Assembly: GCA_015179125.1 (NCBI GenBank)
Contig: WHVA01000035.1
Span: 124,001-188,000, forward strand
DNA length: 64,000 nt
Direction: 5' to 3'
DNA from: Gautieria morchelliformis
Taxonomy: Eukaryota > Basidiomycota > Agaricomycetes > Gomphales > Gomphaceae
The notes under the pieces were generated by a model. The model saw only the letters and a program-made list of their open reading frames with translations, was not told the origin of the DNA and made no database searches. Positions 55,317 to 64,000 of this stretch are shown one piece after another. Every line of letters begins with the position of its first letter. Within the stretch, counting starts at the first letter, position 1. The position numbers were made by a program, and so were the translations under genes.

Positions 55317-57293
55317 ATGATGCCCCCCAAAGATGGGATGGACGTTGACCCGTCAACGTCCACAACGCGAACAACGGCCCCGAGACAAGGGGCCGCTGAC
55401 ATTCTCCGTGCTCCGATAGACCAAGAGCACTGGATGATCGTGGGATGGGAGGATACCCTCGCCATCGTCCACCTGGACGATTGCGCAACGTGCGCGGACT
55501 ACGCCGCGACCGGCACCCGCAAGGTCAAGTTGCGGGATGAAGACATTGGCGACGCCGTCGATGCAGCTTGGGGATGGCTCCCAAGGGGCATCATGCGTGA
55601 CGCGCGAGAAGAGCCCCTCCGGGACCTCCACGACCTCAAAAAAGAGGTCAAGGAGCTAGAACGCGCGGTTGAGGACCGTGACGACACGCTCGTAACCGAG
55701 CGCACCAGGATCAAGGAACTGGAGCAGCAGCTGAGTGCAGCCCAGCTCCAGGTTACCCTGGTCCACGCTGCCTCAAAAAGGCCGCGACATGACCCGGCCA
55801 CAGACCCAGTGGCCGGGCCATCTTCACCTCGCGCGACAGCGCCGTTGCCGGCGCGTGCAACATTGGGGCTCGCATCCCGATTGTCGGCGCCGACTCCGAC
55901 CACGACAACAACGGAAGGGCAGAGCGCACCTTCTGACTCTGCGTACGGCGTCCCAGATGGATGGGAGTCCGACTCGTCCGTCTGGAAGACATACGACCCC
56001 GAACGGGCACAGCGGCTGGCAGAGCAGCCAAAGAAAAAGCGCAAGAAATTACGCGGCTCCCTCCACACCGTCAATGGGCTAGCCATTGCGAAGGAAAGCG
56101 CAATCAGCGCTTACCTAGCGGCGTCATCGTCGCACACCATCAACGACCCCGCCCTTCAGTGGCGGGTAGCACAGGTCGAGGCCCAGTACCTCGGGCCTGG
56201 CGTGGCCCTACCTCCGCCAGCGGGGACAGTTGAGTCGGTTCATCCTCCCTACCCAGGGGAGGGAAGGCTCATCCCACTCGGAGATCCACCGATCTCCAAG
56301 ACGGGCCTCCTACCACGACCGGTAGGAAAGGCCCAACAATGTCGTACCCAATGGTACGACGTCTGCCCGCTCGACGAACCCCGCTTCGTCGAACTCATAG
56401 CGTGGGCAAAAGAAACGCCGCAGATCGCGCGTACGCGCGAAATGATCGGCGTATTCAAACGCATCGAGCGCGAACAACGCGCTCGCAATCCCAAAAGGGA
56501 TTGTCTCGTGATAGCGGGCGGTACCCCGCACGACATCGCGGCCATTCTAAAGGGTTGGATACACAACCCTGAAGGAATCCCCTCCGCCATCTGTGACAAC
56601 GCGGATGGCACCTTCAACCTAGACGACATGGACGTCTGGATGTGGTTGAAGGCCCTTGCACCCTGGGTCAAAGGGGTCGCATCACCGCTCAGGGCGAGGC
56701 TACTCGACCTCTTTGGCTCGACGGACCAATGGTCAAGCCTCGTCGACGCCAGGGAAGTGCTGACGCCTCAGAGCACCACCCTGCGGCTCTCAATCACGGG
56801 CCCATTCCCTGTGGAGGGCCGAGCCGGCCCCAACAGCCCACTCGTGGAGATCGCGAGATGGTTGGCCCACTACGCGGGAGTCACTCGCGAGCGAGCAGCG
56901 CGCGTTGAACATTACGTTCAGCGCAGCATCACCGGCGCGGCATTCAGCGCCACCGCCCGTGAGGGCCAACAAAAGGTCATCGAGACCAGCCATGTGAGGG
57001 CCGCGGTGCCGCGACCCCTCACTCACGCTCAGCTCGACCAAGAGCTGGCGCGCTTCCGGCCCCCTCCTCAAACAGAGGACCCGGCCGTTGAGGCCATGCT
57101 CCACGAGGACACGGGCCCCAGCGCCCAAGCGGAGACCGCCGCTAGTGGTGAGGCCGACCAGCCTCACCCAATCACCACCGATGACGCGGAGGTGCCCCCG
57201 GAGGAGTCACGTGCTCCTCCGGCCCCGTACGACGACAACGTTGTCGTATCGGCCACTCTAGAGGACTCCCTCATGGACGACCTCTATGAGTAG
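55317..57293 (+). CDS. ORF B of outer LTR element, 658 residues, unknown family
   Basis: Starts MMPPKDGMDVDPSTSTTRTT. Residues ~30-95 are a compact region (HWMIVGWEDTLAIVHLDDC; ATGTRKVKLRDEDIGDAVDA). Residues ~105-150 form a coiled coil (LKKEVKELERAVEDRDD). A Ser/Thr/Pro-rich linker and a basic KKKRKKLRG patch follow. The second half is a well-ordered helical region with WYDVCPLDEPRFVELIAWAK, MIGVFKRIEREQRARNPKRD, DDMDVWMWLKALAPWVKGV and LVEIARWLAHYAGVTRERAA. The C-terminus is acidic and Pro-rich. No protease, polymerase, integrase or zinc-knuckle motif is seen. It ends ~40 bp before the purine tract and 3' LTR. A structural (Gag-like) role is possible but unproven. Confidence 0.7.
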   Translation: MMPPKDGMDVDPSTSTTRTTAPRQGAADILRAPIDQEHWMIVGWEDTLAIVHLDDCATCADYAATGTRKVKLRDEDIGDAVDAAWGWLPRGIMRDAREEPLRDLHDLKKEVKELERAVEDRDDTLVTERTRIKELEQQLSAAQLQVTLVHAASKRPRHDPATDPVAGPSSPRATAPLPARATLGLASRLSAPTPTTTTTEGQSAPSDSAYGVPDGWESDSSVWKTYDPERAQRLAEQPKKKRKKLRGSLHTVNGLAIAKESAISAYLAASSSHTINDPALQWRVAQVEAQYLGPGVALPPPAGTVESVHPPYPGEGRLIPLGDPPISKTGLLPRPVGKAQQCRTQWYDVCPLDEPRFVELIAWAKETPQIARTREMIGVFKRIEREQRARNPKRDCLVIAGGTPHDIAAILKGWIHNPEGIPSAICDNADGTFNLDDMDVWMWLKALAPWVKGVASPLRARLLDLFGSTDQWSSLVDAREVLTPQSTTLRLSITGPFPVEGRAGPNSPLVEIARWLAHYAGVTRERAARVEHYVQRSITGAAFSATAREGQQKVIETSHVRAAVPRPLTHAQLDQELARFRPPPQTEDPAVEAMLHEDTGPSAQAETAASGEADQPHPITTDDAEVPPEESRAPPAPYDDNVVVSATLEDSLMDDLYE

Positions 57294-57329
57294 TAATTAA
57301 CCCCTATAGTTATCTATAGAGGGGGAGGG

Positions 57330-57542
57330 TGTAAATAACCCGTGTATCTACATGTACATTAGTTATTACATAATCCCAGTGGGCCCCTTAGGGACCCACT
57401 GTATAGTTTATGCGTGGGAACCGGCCAGCGGTCCCCACCGCATCTTACCCTTACACTGTCACTACGTAGCATCAGAATACCACACATTGGTCAAGTTCTG
57501 TCGTGCTCTTGTGACCTGAGGCTTAAGATAGATATCTTTACA
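57330..57542 (+). repeat. 3' LTR of outer LTR element
   Basis: 213 bp, one base different from 42389-42601. It is followed by the duplication GTGTT at 57543-57547. Confidence 0.95.
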
Positions 57543-58752
57543 GTGTTGAAGCCGTCGGCTGTCCCCCGAGATATGATAGACTCAGTGTAGTGTTCTATCA
57601 TATGTAGCTTGGGAATTTGAAAATGCTCTCGGATCTTGCTGTCGACGAAAACTCCTTTGTAGCGGTGGAAGCGGTCCAGGGCATCTTGGAGGCAGTCACT
57701 GAATTGGGAGAGACGTGTCTTGTCTGATGCCAGGATCACAGGGCATATCGTGGCCCCCGAGGGGAGTTTGGACTGTGAATCCAGGATGGGTGAGCTCTCG
57801 GGTCCTTTATTATCATGGTAGGACTTACCTGGAGATCCCACCACCAATCGGCCATCCACATCTCATTGTAGATGCGTTCGGTCCTTTTTTCATCCTCAAA
57901 GATGTGTTCTGGCACATAATGGAGCACCTCGCGGAAGGCCGGGTTGCCCATGAGTTCACGGATGCATTCCACGGGATCCCGGTAGAACAGCTCGAGTTCT
58001 TCGACCATGTACTCTCCATTCACATCCTTGACATCACCATGCACTGTGATAGATTCACAGAGAAACTCAGGTCCACCGGGGGGCAGTGCGTCAACCTTGG
58101 CGAGTAGTGTTCGCTTGTTGGTGAATGACATCTGCGTGCATGTGGTCATCTAGAGCGAGAGGTGAGTTCATGGATGTCCTGTGAGGAATAAACAAGTCAA
58201 ACTCACTATCGGCAGTTTGAGCAGTTTGTCCATGTTGGTAAAACTCATACCACTGGTCATGAGTGTCTGCGCGAGCTCCCATTCCTCCTGATCTGCAAAT
58301 GGCTCATAAAGTGACCCCCCCAGGTTGCGCCGAGTTTCATGAAGGAGGTCAAAGCGTGTGGTCCCATGTGCATGGGCCTCACCTGCAGGTCCAGGAAATA
58401 CCTCCACGTGTGTGGGGGATCCTGGAGCAGGTGGCCGGTTTGTAGGGACCGTTGAGGAAGAATGCCCCGCTCGGCTTCGGGGGTTCGAGGCCAAACCATC
58501 GTCCATGCTTGTATCCCGGGGAGGATCCAGCTGGTCAAACTCTACATCCATGGCCTCACTCTGCCAGCCTGCAGATGGCTCGTCATCGCGTGGATGGGTT
58601 TCCGGATCAAATGGGTCGTACACCCGCACTTGGCGTCAGGCTAGTGCCACCTGATGGGCGCTCCTGCATGGTGCGCGATGGGCCAGGTGCAGGTGCACAC
58701 CTTGCCGTGTAGGGAGGACCTTGAAGCAGTACGGACATGAGATTAGAGGCAT
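57543..58752 (-). pseudogene. Plavaka transposase, N-terminal part, lacking most of the catalytic core
   Basis: Starts near 58752 with a C2H2-like finger (ISCPYCFKVLPTRQGVHLHL, then AHRAPCRS), followed by VYDPFDPETHPRDDEPSAGW and a Pro-rich stretch. Then come WELAQTLMTSGMSFTNMDKL, LELFYRDPVECIRELMGNPA, YNEMWMADWWWDLQ and LPSGATICPVILASDKTRLS, all Plavaka blocks in order. In full-length members several hundred residues with the DDE core follow the SDKT block. Here it runs straight into DCLQDALDRFHRYKGVFVDS and IREHFQIPKLHMIEHYTESI, which belong after the core. An internal deletion is therefore inferred. The piece ends at the LTR element insertion. Confidence 0.78.
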
Positions 58753-58884
58753 GCGAAGCTGTGGTAGCACACGCGCAAGACCGTGTTTCCTTTCCCACGG
58801 GGCTTGTTTGGTCATGCAGGCCGAGGGCCTCGGGCATGTGACCTTTTGCAACGTTGTTGTTGTTTACCAACACAACCATATCTT

Positions 58885-58926
58885 AAGAAGGAATCGGGTA
58901 TGGTTCTTGATACGCGATTCCTTCTT
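58885..58926. repeat. 12-bp perfect inverted repeat between divergent transposon genes
   Basis: AAGAAGGAATCG at 58885-58896 and its complement CGATTCCTTCTT at 58915-58926. The 18-nt spacer itself contains GTAT...ATAC, extending the stem with one mismatch. It lies in the ~200 bp between the starts of the transposase (minus strand) and the DUF6532 gene (plus strand), so it may be a shared regulatory palindrome or a binding site. Confidence 0.85.
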
Positions 58927-58950
58927 TCCCCATGCTCATTGACCCACGAT

Positions 58951-61559
58951 GCCTTGCCAATCAATCCGCATGCAACCACGTCAGGTAAGCAGTTTACATA
59001 TACTACTCATGTCTTGTTGATTTCCTGCCACCCATGCCCCATTTGCACAGCCAGTCAACAGGCCCATGGGTGTCCAGTCCAACATGGGAAACACTCCATC
59101 CCATCCGCTCACTGGCGACCTTGAAGGGCCTCCCGCGTCGAGAGGCAAACGCGCCGAGCGCCATATCTCCCAGAAAGGGCAAGACATGCGTAAGTAATTT
59201 CCCCTATCACGTTGTCCATTACCATGCCCTCACCCATCCATCAGGGGAGCAATTAGAGGCTGCCAGGCTCCGCTGAGAGAAGCTTGCCAACACACGGCAG
59301 CGCAAGGTGTGGCTCCCCTCCCAGTCATTACCTGCGTCCAAGAGGAAGGTCATGATGGAGGACTCGGACCCTGACATCGTTTCACCTCCTCACACGCACA
59401 AAAGACGTCCGCCTCTACGTGTCCCCGATGATGAAGAGGCCATGGATGTCAATATCGATGACCACAGTGTGGAACGACCTTGTGCGTTCGATGATGACCT
59501 CAGCGTCCAGGCCGACAACGCCTCGGAGACATCTAATGTTGAATCCGAGGGCACACCTGAGTCCTTAACTGAATCAGAGGACGACGAGCTCGTGCTCGTC
59601 CCTCCTACTGGTATTTCTTCTCCCCTTATGTTACATAAAATCTGACTCCGGCGGTCCCAGTATCTACCAAAGCCTCTTCAGGACGAAGCGATGTGCAGTT
59701 CTCGTCGGTCACCGTGACCCTCCCGACACAATCGAAGGTGCATAAGGGGAAGCCTGCCCCTCAGCGCAAGCCGGCCCCAGTGCCACCGCTTCGCTCTATC
59801 ACAAACACCCAATCGCATGACCCTCACGATCGCCAATCGCTGGAACAAAGCTCCTCCACTGGTATACCCAGTTCCCCCTCTGTTCTGGCAGCCAACCGTC
59901 AGCCCCTTTGTCCATTGTTCACCTTGATATCACACTGCTCACTCCTACCCACAGGGACCCATGGGAACGCGACAGGAGAAAGGCACGTGAGGGACCACGG
60001 GAACGCGACAGGAGAAAGGCACGCGAGGGACCACGGGAACACGATGGGAGAGAGGCACGCGAGGGACATGTAAGAATTATTATATGCTATGCGAATCTCA
60101 GTATTTGCTCGAGTGCAAAGTACTGATATAAGTTTACCTATGCGAATCTGTACAAGCGTATTAAGTAAGATGAATAAAAGAGACATTTCGAATGTCTTAC
60201 CTCAGTATTTGCTCGAGTGCAAAGTACTGAGGAAAGTGGGGGGTTCTAGCTACCTACTTTATAGTGTAGAAGAACAATGGAATGTAAACTACAATGAGCA
60301 CGTAGGACAATAAACAACTGGAACAATGAGACTGCGCATATTGTGTCACAATGGGGTGACACGGGGTGACGCGGTTTGCCCCTGGCTTACGCGTTTACCT
60401 CCTACAGGACAGGCACATACCAAGTTCGCGCGTGGTGAACACTCAACAGAACACACCACCGTCCGAGCCAGAAGTCCCCCCTGAACAGGTACCTCCGGTC
60501 GTTCGCCGAACCAGTACCCCAATTCCAGGACGCCGTTCCAAAGTCAAACTCACTGATTTTGACGCTGAGTACCACGCCACAATCAACCTCGCATGCCGCT
60601 TTTACCGCGTCATCCTATGCACAGAGCACCCTTTCCCACTTGACCATGAACAAGAAGGGTATGTTCGCGAGGCCTGGTCTCTCGCATGCAAGGAGCACCA
60701 GGTAGAACTTGGCGCAGACAGTGCGGCATTTAATCTCGTGAGTACATGAACAACCTCGCCATCAGTCCTGATTACCCTCATGCATGTAGATCAAGCAACG
60801 GGGCAGTCAAGTACGTGGTGAGGTCAAGCGTAACGCACGCCCAGTCGCCACCTTGCACTACCGCTTCAGCTCCAGCCCGGATAGTGCATACCGGACCCAG
60901 ATGGCTACCCTAGCCCAGACACTCACCCACAAGCATACCTTGGTATACCGGGTATGTTGACATGTTAGTCTTGTATCCTCACTAACCCTTGAACAGGATC
61001 ATGGGGCCCGGAAAGGCCTTTTTGAGAACCCCTGCCTCATCCACATTTTGCAAACCCAATGGTTCGCAGACCCTCACGACGAAGGCGTGGCCTTCCATTT
61101 ATATTTCAATCCCGTTCCTCTGCCAACCATGGCTCTTGTGTTCACGGCCGTGGGTCCCTTCTGATCCCTGAATTATGAACCACTGTGCTCACTCAGCGTC
61201 CAGATTGAGAACTGCATCGATGAATGGAAGGACGGGCAGTTGAAGGCCGTGGATTTCACAGAAAAGGCATACCGTGACAAGTACCTAGCCCATCTCGCCA
61301 ACCTCAAGAGATGGAGGGAACACGCGCAAGGCAAGAATCTTCTCGCGCGCATGCAGCAACGCTTGCATGACGAGGCGCGGTGAGTGTTCGCTCCAGATGT
61401 CATCTGTACCCTGTTGTTCAAGTAGATTCTAGCACCCATTCAGGGGCTGGCGTGCTTCAGGAGGAAGGACAGCTTTCTCAGCTATCAAATGACGATTTCG
61501 ACGAGGCCGCGCGGGAGGCAGCAGCGGACTCGGAAGAGGAGCGAGAGGCGAATGCGTAA
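58951..61559 (+). CDS. DUF6532 protein carried by the Plavaka element
   Basis: Starts MPCQSIRMQPRQ at 58951; introns follow at ~58985-59040 and ~59188-59244. The N-terminal half is disordered (KRKVMMEDSDPDIVSPPHTH; acidic stretch SESEDDELVLV-like near 59570) and includes a 12-residue tandem repeat. The C-terminal half is a DUF6532 domain: SKVKLTDFDAEYHATINLAC, DRGSQVRGEVK-type IKQRGSQVRGEVKRNARPVA, RKGLFENPCLIHILQTQWFA, DPHDEGVAFHLYFNPVPLPT, MALVFTAV and ENCIDEWKDGQLKAVDFTEK. DUF6532 is a basidiomycete-restricted family of unknown function. A TGA at ~59272 after QLEAARLR and the 60069-60370 insert-like stretch mean it may be damaged. The stop is at 61559, or that TAA belongs to a GTAAGT donor. 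Confidence 0.65.
59957..60068 (+). repeat. 36-bp tandem repeat, three copies, coding a 12-residue repeat
   Basis: A 36-bp unit (containing GGGAACGCGACAGGAGAAAG) is repeated about three times with few changes. Thirty-six is a multiple of three; the copies translate as GNATGERHVRDH, GNATGERHARDH and GNTMGERHARDM. It lies within the disordered part of the DUF6532 gene. Confidence 0.88.
60097..60230. repeat. Two-copy 30-nt direct repeat with internal palindrome
   Basis: A 30-nt sequence beginning CTCAGTATTTGCTCGAGTGC and ending AAAGTACTGA is present exactly at 60097-60126 and 60201-60230. Each copy holds an imperfect palindrome (CAGTATTTGC / GCAAAGTACTG around TCGAGT). The surrounding 60069-60370 is AT-rich, unlike the CpG-rich exons on either side, so it may be a small inserted element or a large intron. 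Confidence 0.85.
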
Positions 61560-61775
61560 GTGGCACACATTGCCCCGGCTTAGACTGAGGCGGCGGTGCC
61601 CAAAGAGAGAACCAGACGCATGTATGACTGATCCCCTATATTATACTACATGCCAATGATATGCAAATCCCATTCCGTGCTGTGTCTGCTATGAAATCGC
61701 TGCGAACCCGGGTTTCGAAAAGCGCGGGCTACCTCACCCCCCCCCCTGTGTATATAGGGTCTGTATCGCTATTGT

Positions 61776-61879
61776 GCGCTATGAGTCCCTCAACCGATAG
61801 CGCTCCACCGTGCGTAGGAGAGAATACGTAGCGCTATGGTGCGCTATGGGGGGATAACATGGCGCTATGGTGCGCTATG
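61776..61879. repeat. GCGCTATG cluster, likely subterminal repeat of the Plavaka element
   Basis: The octamer GCGCTATG occurs five times (61776, 61831, 61841, 61862, 61872), mostly as GCGCTATGG. Its complement CATAGCGC is found at 41163-41170, near the other presumed end of the transposon. Inverted subterminal clusters of short motifs are a common transposase-binding arrangement in DNA transposons. Confidence 0.6.
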
Positions 61880-61899
61880 GCGGGCTATGAACAGGTACG

Positions 61900-64000
61900 G
61901 CGAGGCTATGCGGGAGTACATATACATGGGTAGGCGTTCGTTCTATGTGTGCTATTTCGTCTATGAAATCCTATCTATACATTGCATTTTTTCCTGATGA
62001 TGTTTGGACATTGAAGCCAGAATTGTGGAGCTTACCAGTAACATCGTGATGTTTGGTACTGCAGGCCTCAGGCACGCTGTGTAGATGTGAGCATTAGATG
62101 GTTTACCATATTCTTGCGGGTCGCCACGGTCCCGGGGTTCAACTGTGATGCAACAAGTAGTGTCTCTCTCTCCTGGTGCAGGGCAGGAGAGGGCATTCTA
62201 AGCTCTAGCTTCTATGGGCAAACCGTTGTTAATGCATGCAAAGTTAGTCTTTTCTTGATATACCGCATTTCGACCATCTTAACATTGGAACGTCAATCCG
62301 CTTCAAAGACCACTGCAAGTAACCGTTGATAGCAACAAAACAATGCCATGAGCGAAACTGAGGGGAGCAAAAAAGAAGCAGATGTACACACCTAGAGAAC
62401 ATTATCACCTAATATCAAACATCGCCAGACACGCTTAGTGCTTCTAAGTGCAGGTTTTTTTTTCAATACGATAGTCAGCTGGCGCTAATATCATAGCTAG
62501 CCGTAGAGCTTTAGATTAGGTTGTGGCGATTAGGGTATGAGGGCGTCGATAGAGGTAACACCATACGACGCTGGACATGGTCTTGAACTGTCCCAGAAAG
62601 CCAGAGAACGGAACACAGCAACCCCAGCGGATCGTCGTGTTCTCAATCTCGTTAGTCAATTAGCAGAACAATGTCGTAGGATTGTGCTGTAACCGTCTGC
62701 TGCGAGACAAGAGCTCAACACCGACCGAGAGTTTTATTATGCGCAGGCGACTCAACTTGAAGCGGTACGCCGCCGTCCTGTGTGTTCAAAGTAACATATT
62801 AGTATGTCACGAGTAAGTGCTTAACATCTTCCAGCGGCCTTCGAAAATCCTCGGCATCGATAATAATATCGCGATGCGGCCTAAGTACCCACTTGAGCCC
62901 ACTGGAGGGAGTCGAGAACGTCCAACATATTCTAGTGTCTGGATACGAAAGAAGCTAGCCCTCGAGGTTGCTTGGTTGCGTAAATTGCGATTGAATTTGA
63001 AGCTGAACTTTGACAATCGCGCCTTGCCCATGAAAACTATATACTACTTGGCAGTAACATCAGCGCGCGGTTGACAAATGTCGAACTGCCAGTTGATCCT
63101 CGGGGCTCCTGAGTTCGACTCGTAGTCGTGCAAGTGCCAGCTATGACATATGCCACGATGTGACATGAAGTCCTGACCTGACTCTTCTAAGTCAAAGTTG
63201 CAAGCATCAACGGAGAGATGATCAGAGAAATGCTACATTGCCTCCGGCGTCGCACACTCTCCGAGGCTTCGATCACTGCAAGGACCTTGCCTATTACCAA
63301 GGACATCATGCCTGTAAACGATTCTCATCGTCCACCTTGACCTTTTGCATGGATCACGTTAGTATTCGGAAAGAGGCAATAAGGATAGTGGCAAATCCAT
63401 TTCTTTCCATTTTTCAAGCCTGGGTAGGCGTCCCATCGGCATCGAGAGCATGCATACCGACGCATGTGGCGGTTCTGTGGCGTTCTGTCGGCAGTAGTTT
63501 AGCATGTGGGCCGGCTGCTAGGAAGGCACTGCAAAATTATTGATGGCAAATGAGACGAGGTGTTAGCGAATCATGGATGAGCGCTGAGAGCGCTGTTGAT
63601 CATAGAAGCTAGCTTCTCATGATTATGGACCCACACACACTCTTTTACTCCCCCAGCAACCTCTACATGCATGGTGAGACCAACAAACTCTAAGAAATTG
63701 GCGGGAAATGTAAGCACTTGCCGATGGCCTTACTTTCCTTACTAAAGCTCTATCGCTCACGTAGGCTCCCCCCAGCAGCTTCGCCATGCATATCGACCCA
63801 CCCTCGGTTCCAACAAGTCCAACAATGGCCACCTTCAGGTTCGTTTTTGGTCCCGGATATGATGCTAATCGGCTTTGTTTCGTTTCTTAAACCCCTGTTC
63901 TCCCGGCAGGTCACGCACTTTATCATCGCCCGCTCACCCCAAAACGCCCGACGGAAACCCAATTTCCGTTGGTAGGTCGTTATTCTTGGAGGTGTACGAC
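61900..64000. other. Right-hand region with no supported gene
   Basis: Open stretches exist but none is convincing. A plus-strand segment at ~62580-62790 reads ELSQKARERNTATPADRRVL, NLVSQLAEQC and, after a possible intron, ARQELNTDREFYYAQATQLE, which looks like a coiled-coil exon fragment. Another segment at 62862-63073 has RPKYPLEPTGGSRERPTYSS. They may be remnants of host genes. The stretch 63238-63970 is similarly undecided. Confidence 0.3.

Larger units (their letters stand above)
42389..57542 (+). mobile_element. Outer LTR element with 213-bp LTRs (non-autonomous or composite)
   Basis: Bounded by 213-bp LTRs (TGTAAATAACCC...TATCTTTACA) with the duplication GTGTT at 42384-42388 and 57543-57547. 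A purine-rich tract (ATAGAGGGGGAGGG) precedes the right LTR, so it lies on the plus strand. The LTRs differ at one base by eye, so it is young but older than the Copia copies. CpG-rich sequence at both sides holds ORF A (42740-43936) and ORF B (55317-57293), neither with recognisable pol domains. The middle is a Gypsy element with different base composition. I read it as a pol-less LTR element hosting a Gypsy insertion; the alternative is one long Gypsy element with an extra 3' ORF. Confidence 0.8.
41150..61900 (-). mobile_element. Plavaka-type DNA transposon, split by nested LTR elements
   Basis: The outermost layer of the nest. Its transposase is on the minus strand in two pieces (57543-58752 and 41394-42388), and a divergently transcribed DUF6532 gene (58951-61559) follows. 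Between the two transposase pieces lies a 15.2-kb LTR element with target-site duplication GTGTT; removing it puts TADGFNT directly before ELPERLHID in frame, the expected family order. Near both ends the octamer CATAGCGC occurs in inverted orientation: at 41163-41170 on the plus strand, and five times as GCGCTATG at 61776-61879. The exact ends were not found and the coordinates are approximate. Confidence 0.6.

Noticed and set aside
55499-56086. 195-residue open frame on the minus strand
   Set aside because: Antisense shadow of the CpG-rich ORF B; long shadows are expected in such sequence.
63040-63140. GAGTTCGACTC, resembling a tRNA T-arm
   Set aside because: No acceptor stem or A-box could be matched on either strand.

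Overview
This is a stretch of a filamentous fungal nuclear genome, almost certainly a basidiomycete of the Agaricomycetes. Host genes carry many short (about 45-60 bp) GT-AG introns, and the window holds families typical of mushrooms and their relatives: a DUF6534-type membrane protein, a DUF6532 gene, a Plavaka-type DNA transposon and a Zn2Cys6 regulator. A placement near Rhizoctonia/Ceratobasidium is my impression from the element families and cannot be proved from the window.

The left half (1-34 kb) is gene-dense. In order: a damaged FAD-linked lactone-oxidase-like gene, F-actin capping protein alpha, the Golgi protein GRASP/Grh1, an unrecognised small gene, a mitochondrial PPR-like protein, a Zn2Cys6 transcription factor, the SUMO E1 subunit Aos1, a Ulp2/SENP6-7-type SUMO protease lying tail-to-tail with it, an ORF1-only LINE fragment, a KRE6/SKN1 glucan-synthesis protein, a gene that seems to share the N-terminal domain of the Ulp2 protein, SMC6 (with a 12-nt microexon inside its Walker A motif), a DUF6534-type membrane protein, and a single-pass membrane protein. 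Three SUMO-linked genes (AOS1, ULP2, SMC6) fall within 17 kb.

The right half (34-62 kb) is dominated by mobile elements. A Copia element (34860-39351, identical 221-bp LTRs, TSD TATGA) sits inside the coding sequence of an inosine-uridine nucleoside hydrolase gene. Further right is a four-layer nest. A Plavaka-type DNA transposon (about 41.1-61.9 kb, transposase plus a DUF6532 gene) is split by an LTR element with 213-bp LTRs (42389-57542, TSD GTGTT). That element carries two CpG-rich ORFs of unknown function and apparently holds a chromodomain Gypsy element (about 43.9-55.1 kb). The Gypsy element is in turn interrupted by a second Copia element (48669-53916, identical 489-bp LTRs, TSD CAGAA).

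Both Copia elements carry the same 15-nt primer-binding sequence, which fits priming by the anticodon half of initiator tRNA-Met. The last 2 kb (61.9-64 kb) show no gene I can support. The least explained objects are the 398- and 658-residue ORFs of the outer LTR element and the partial Ulp2-like gene next to SMC6.
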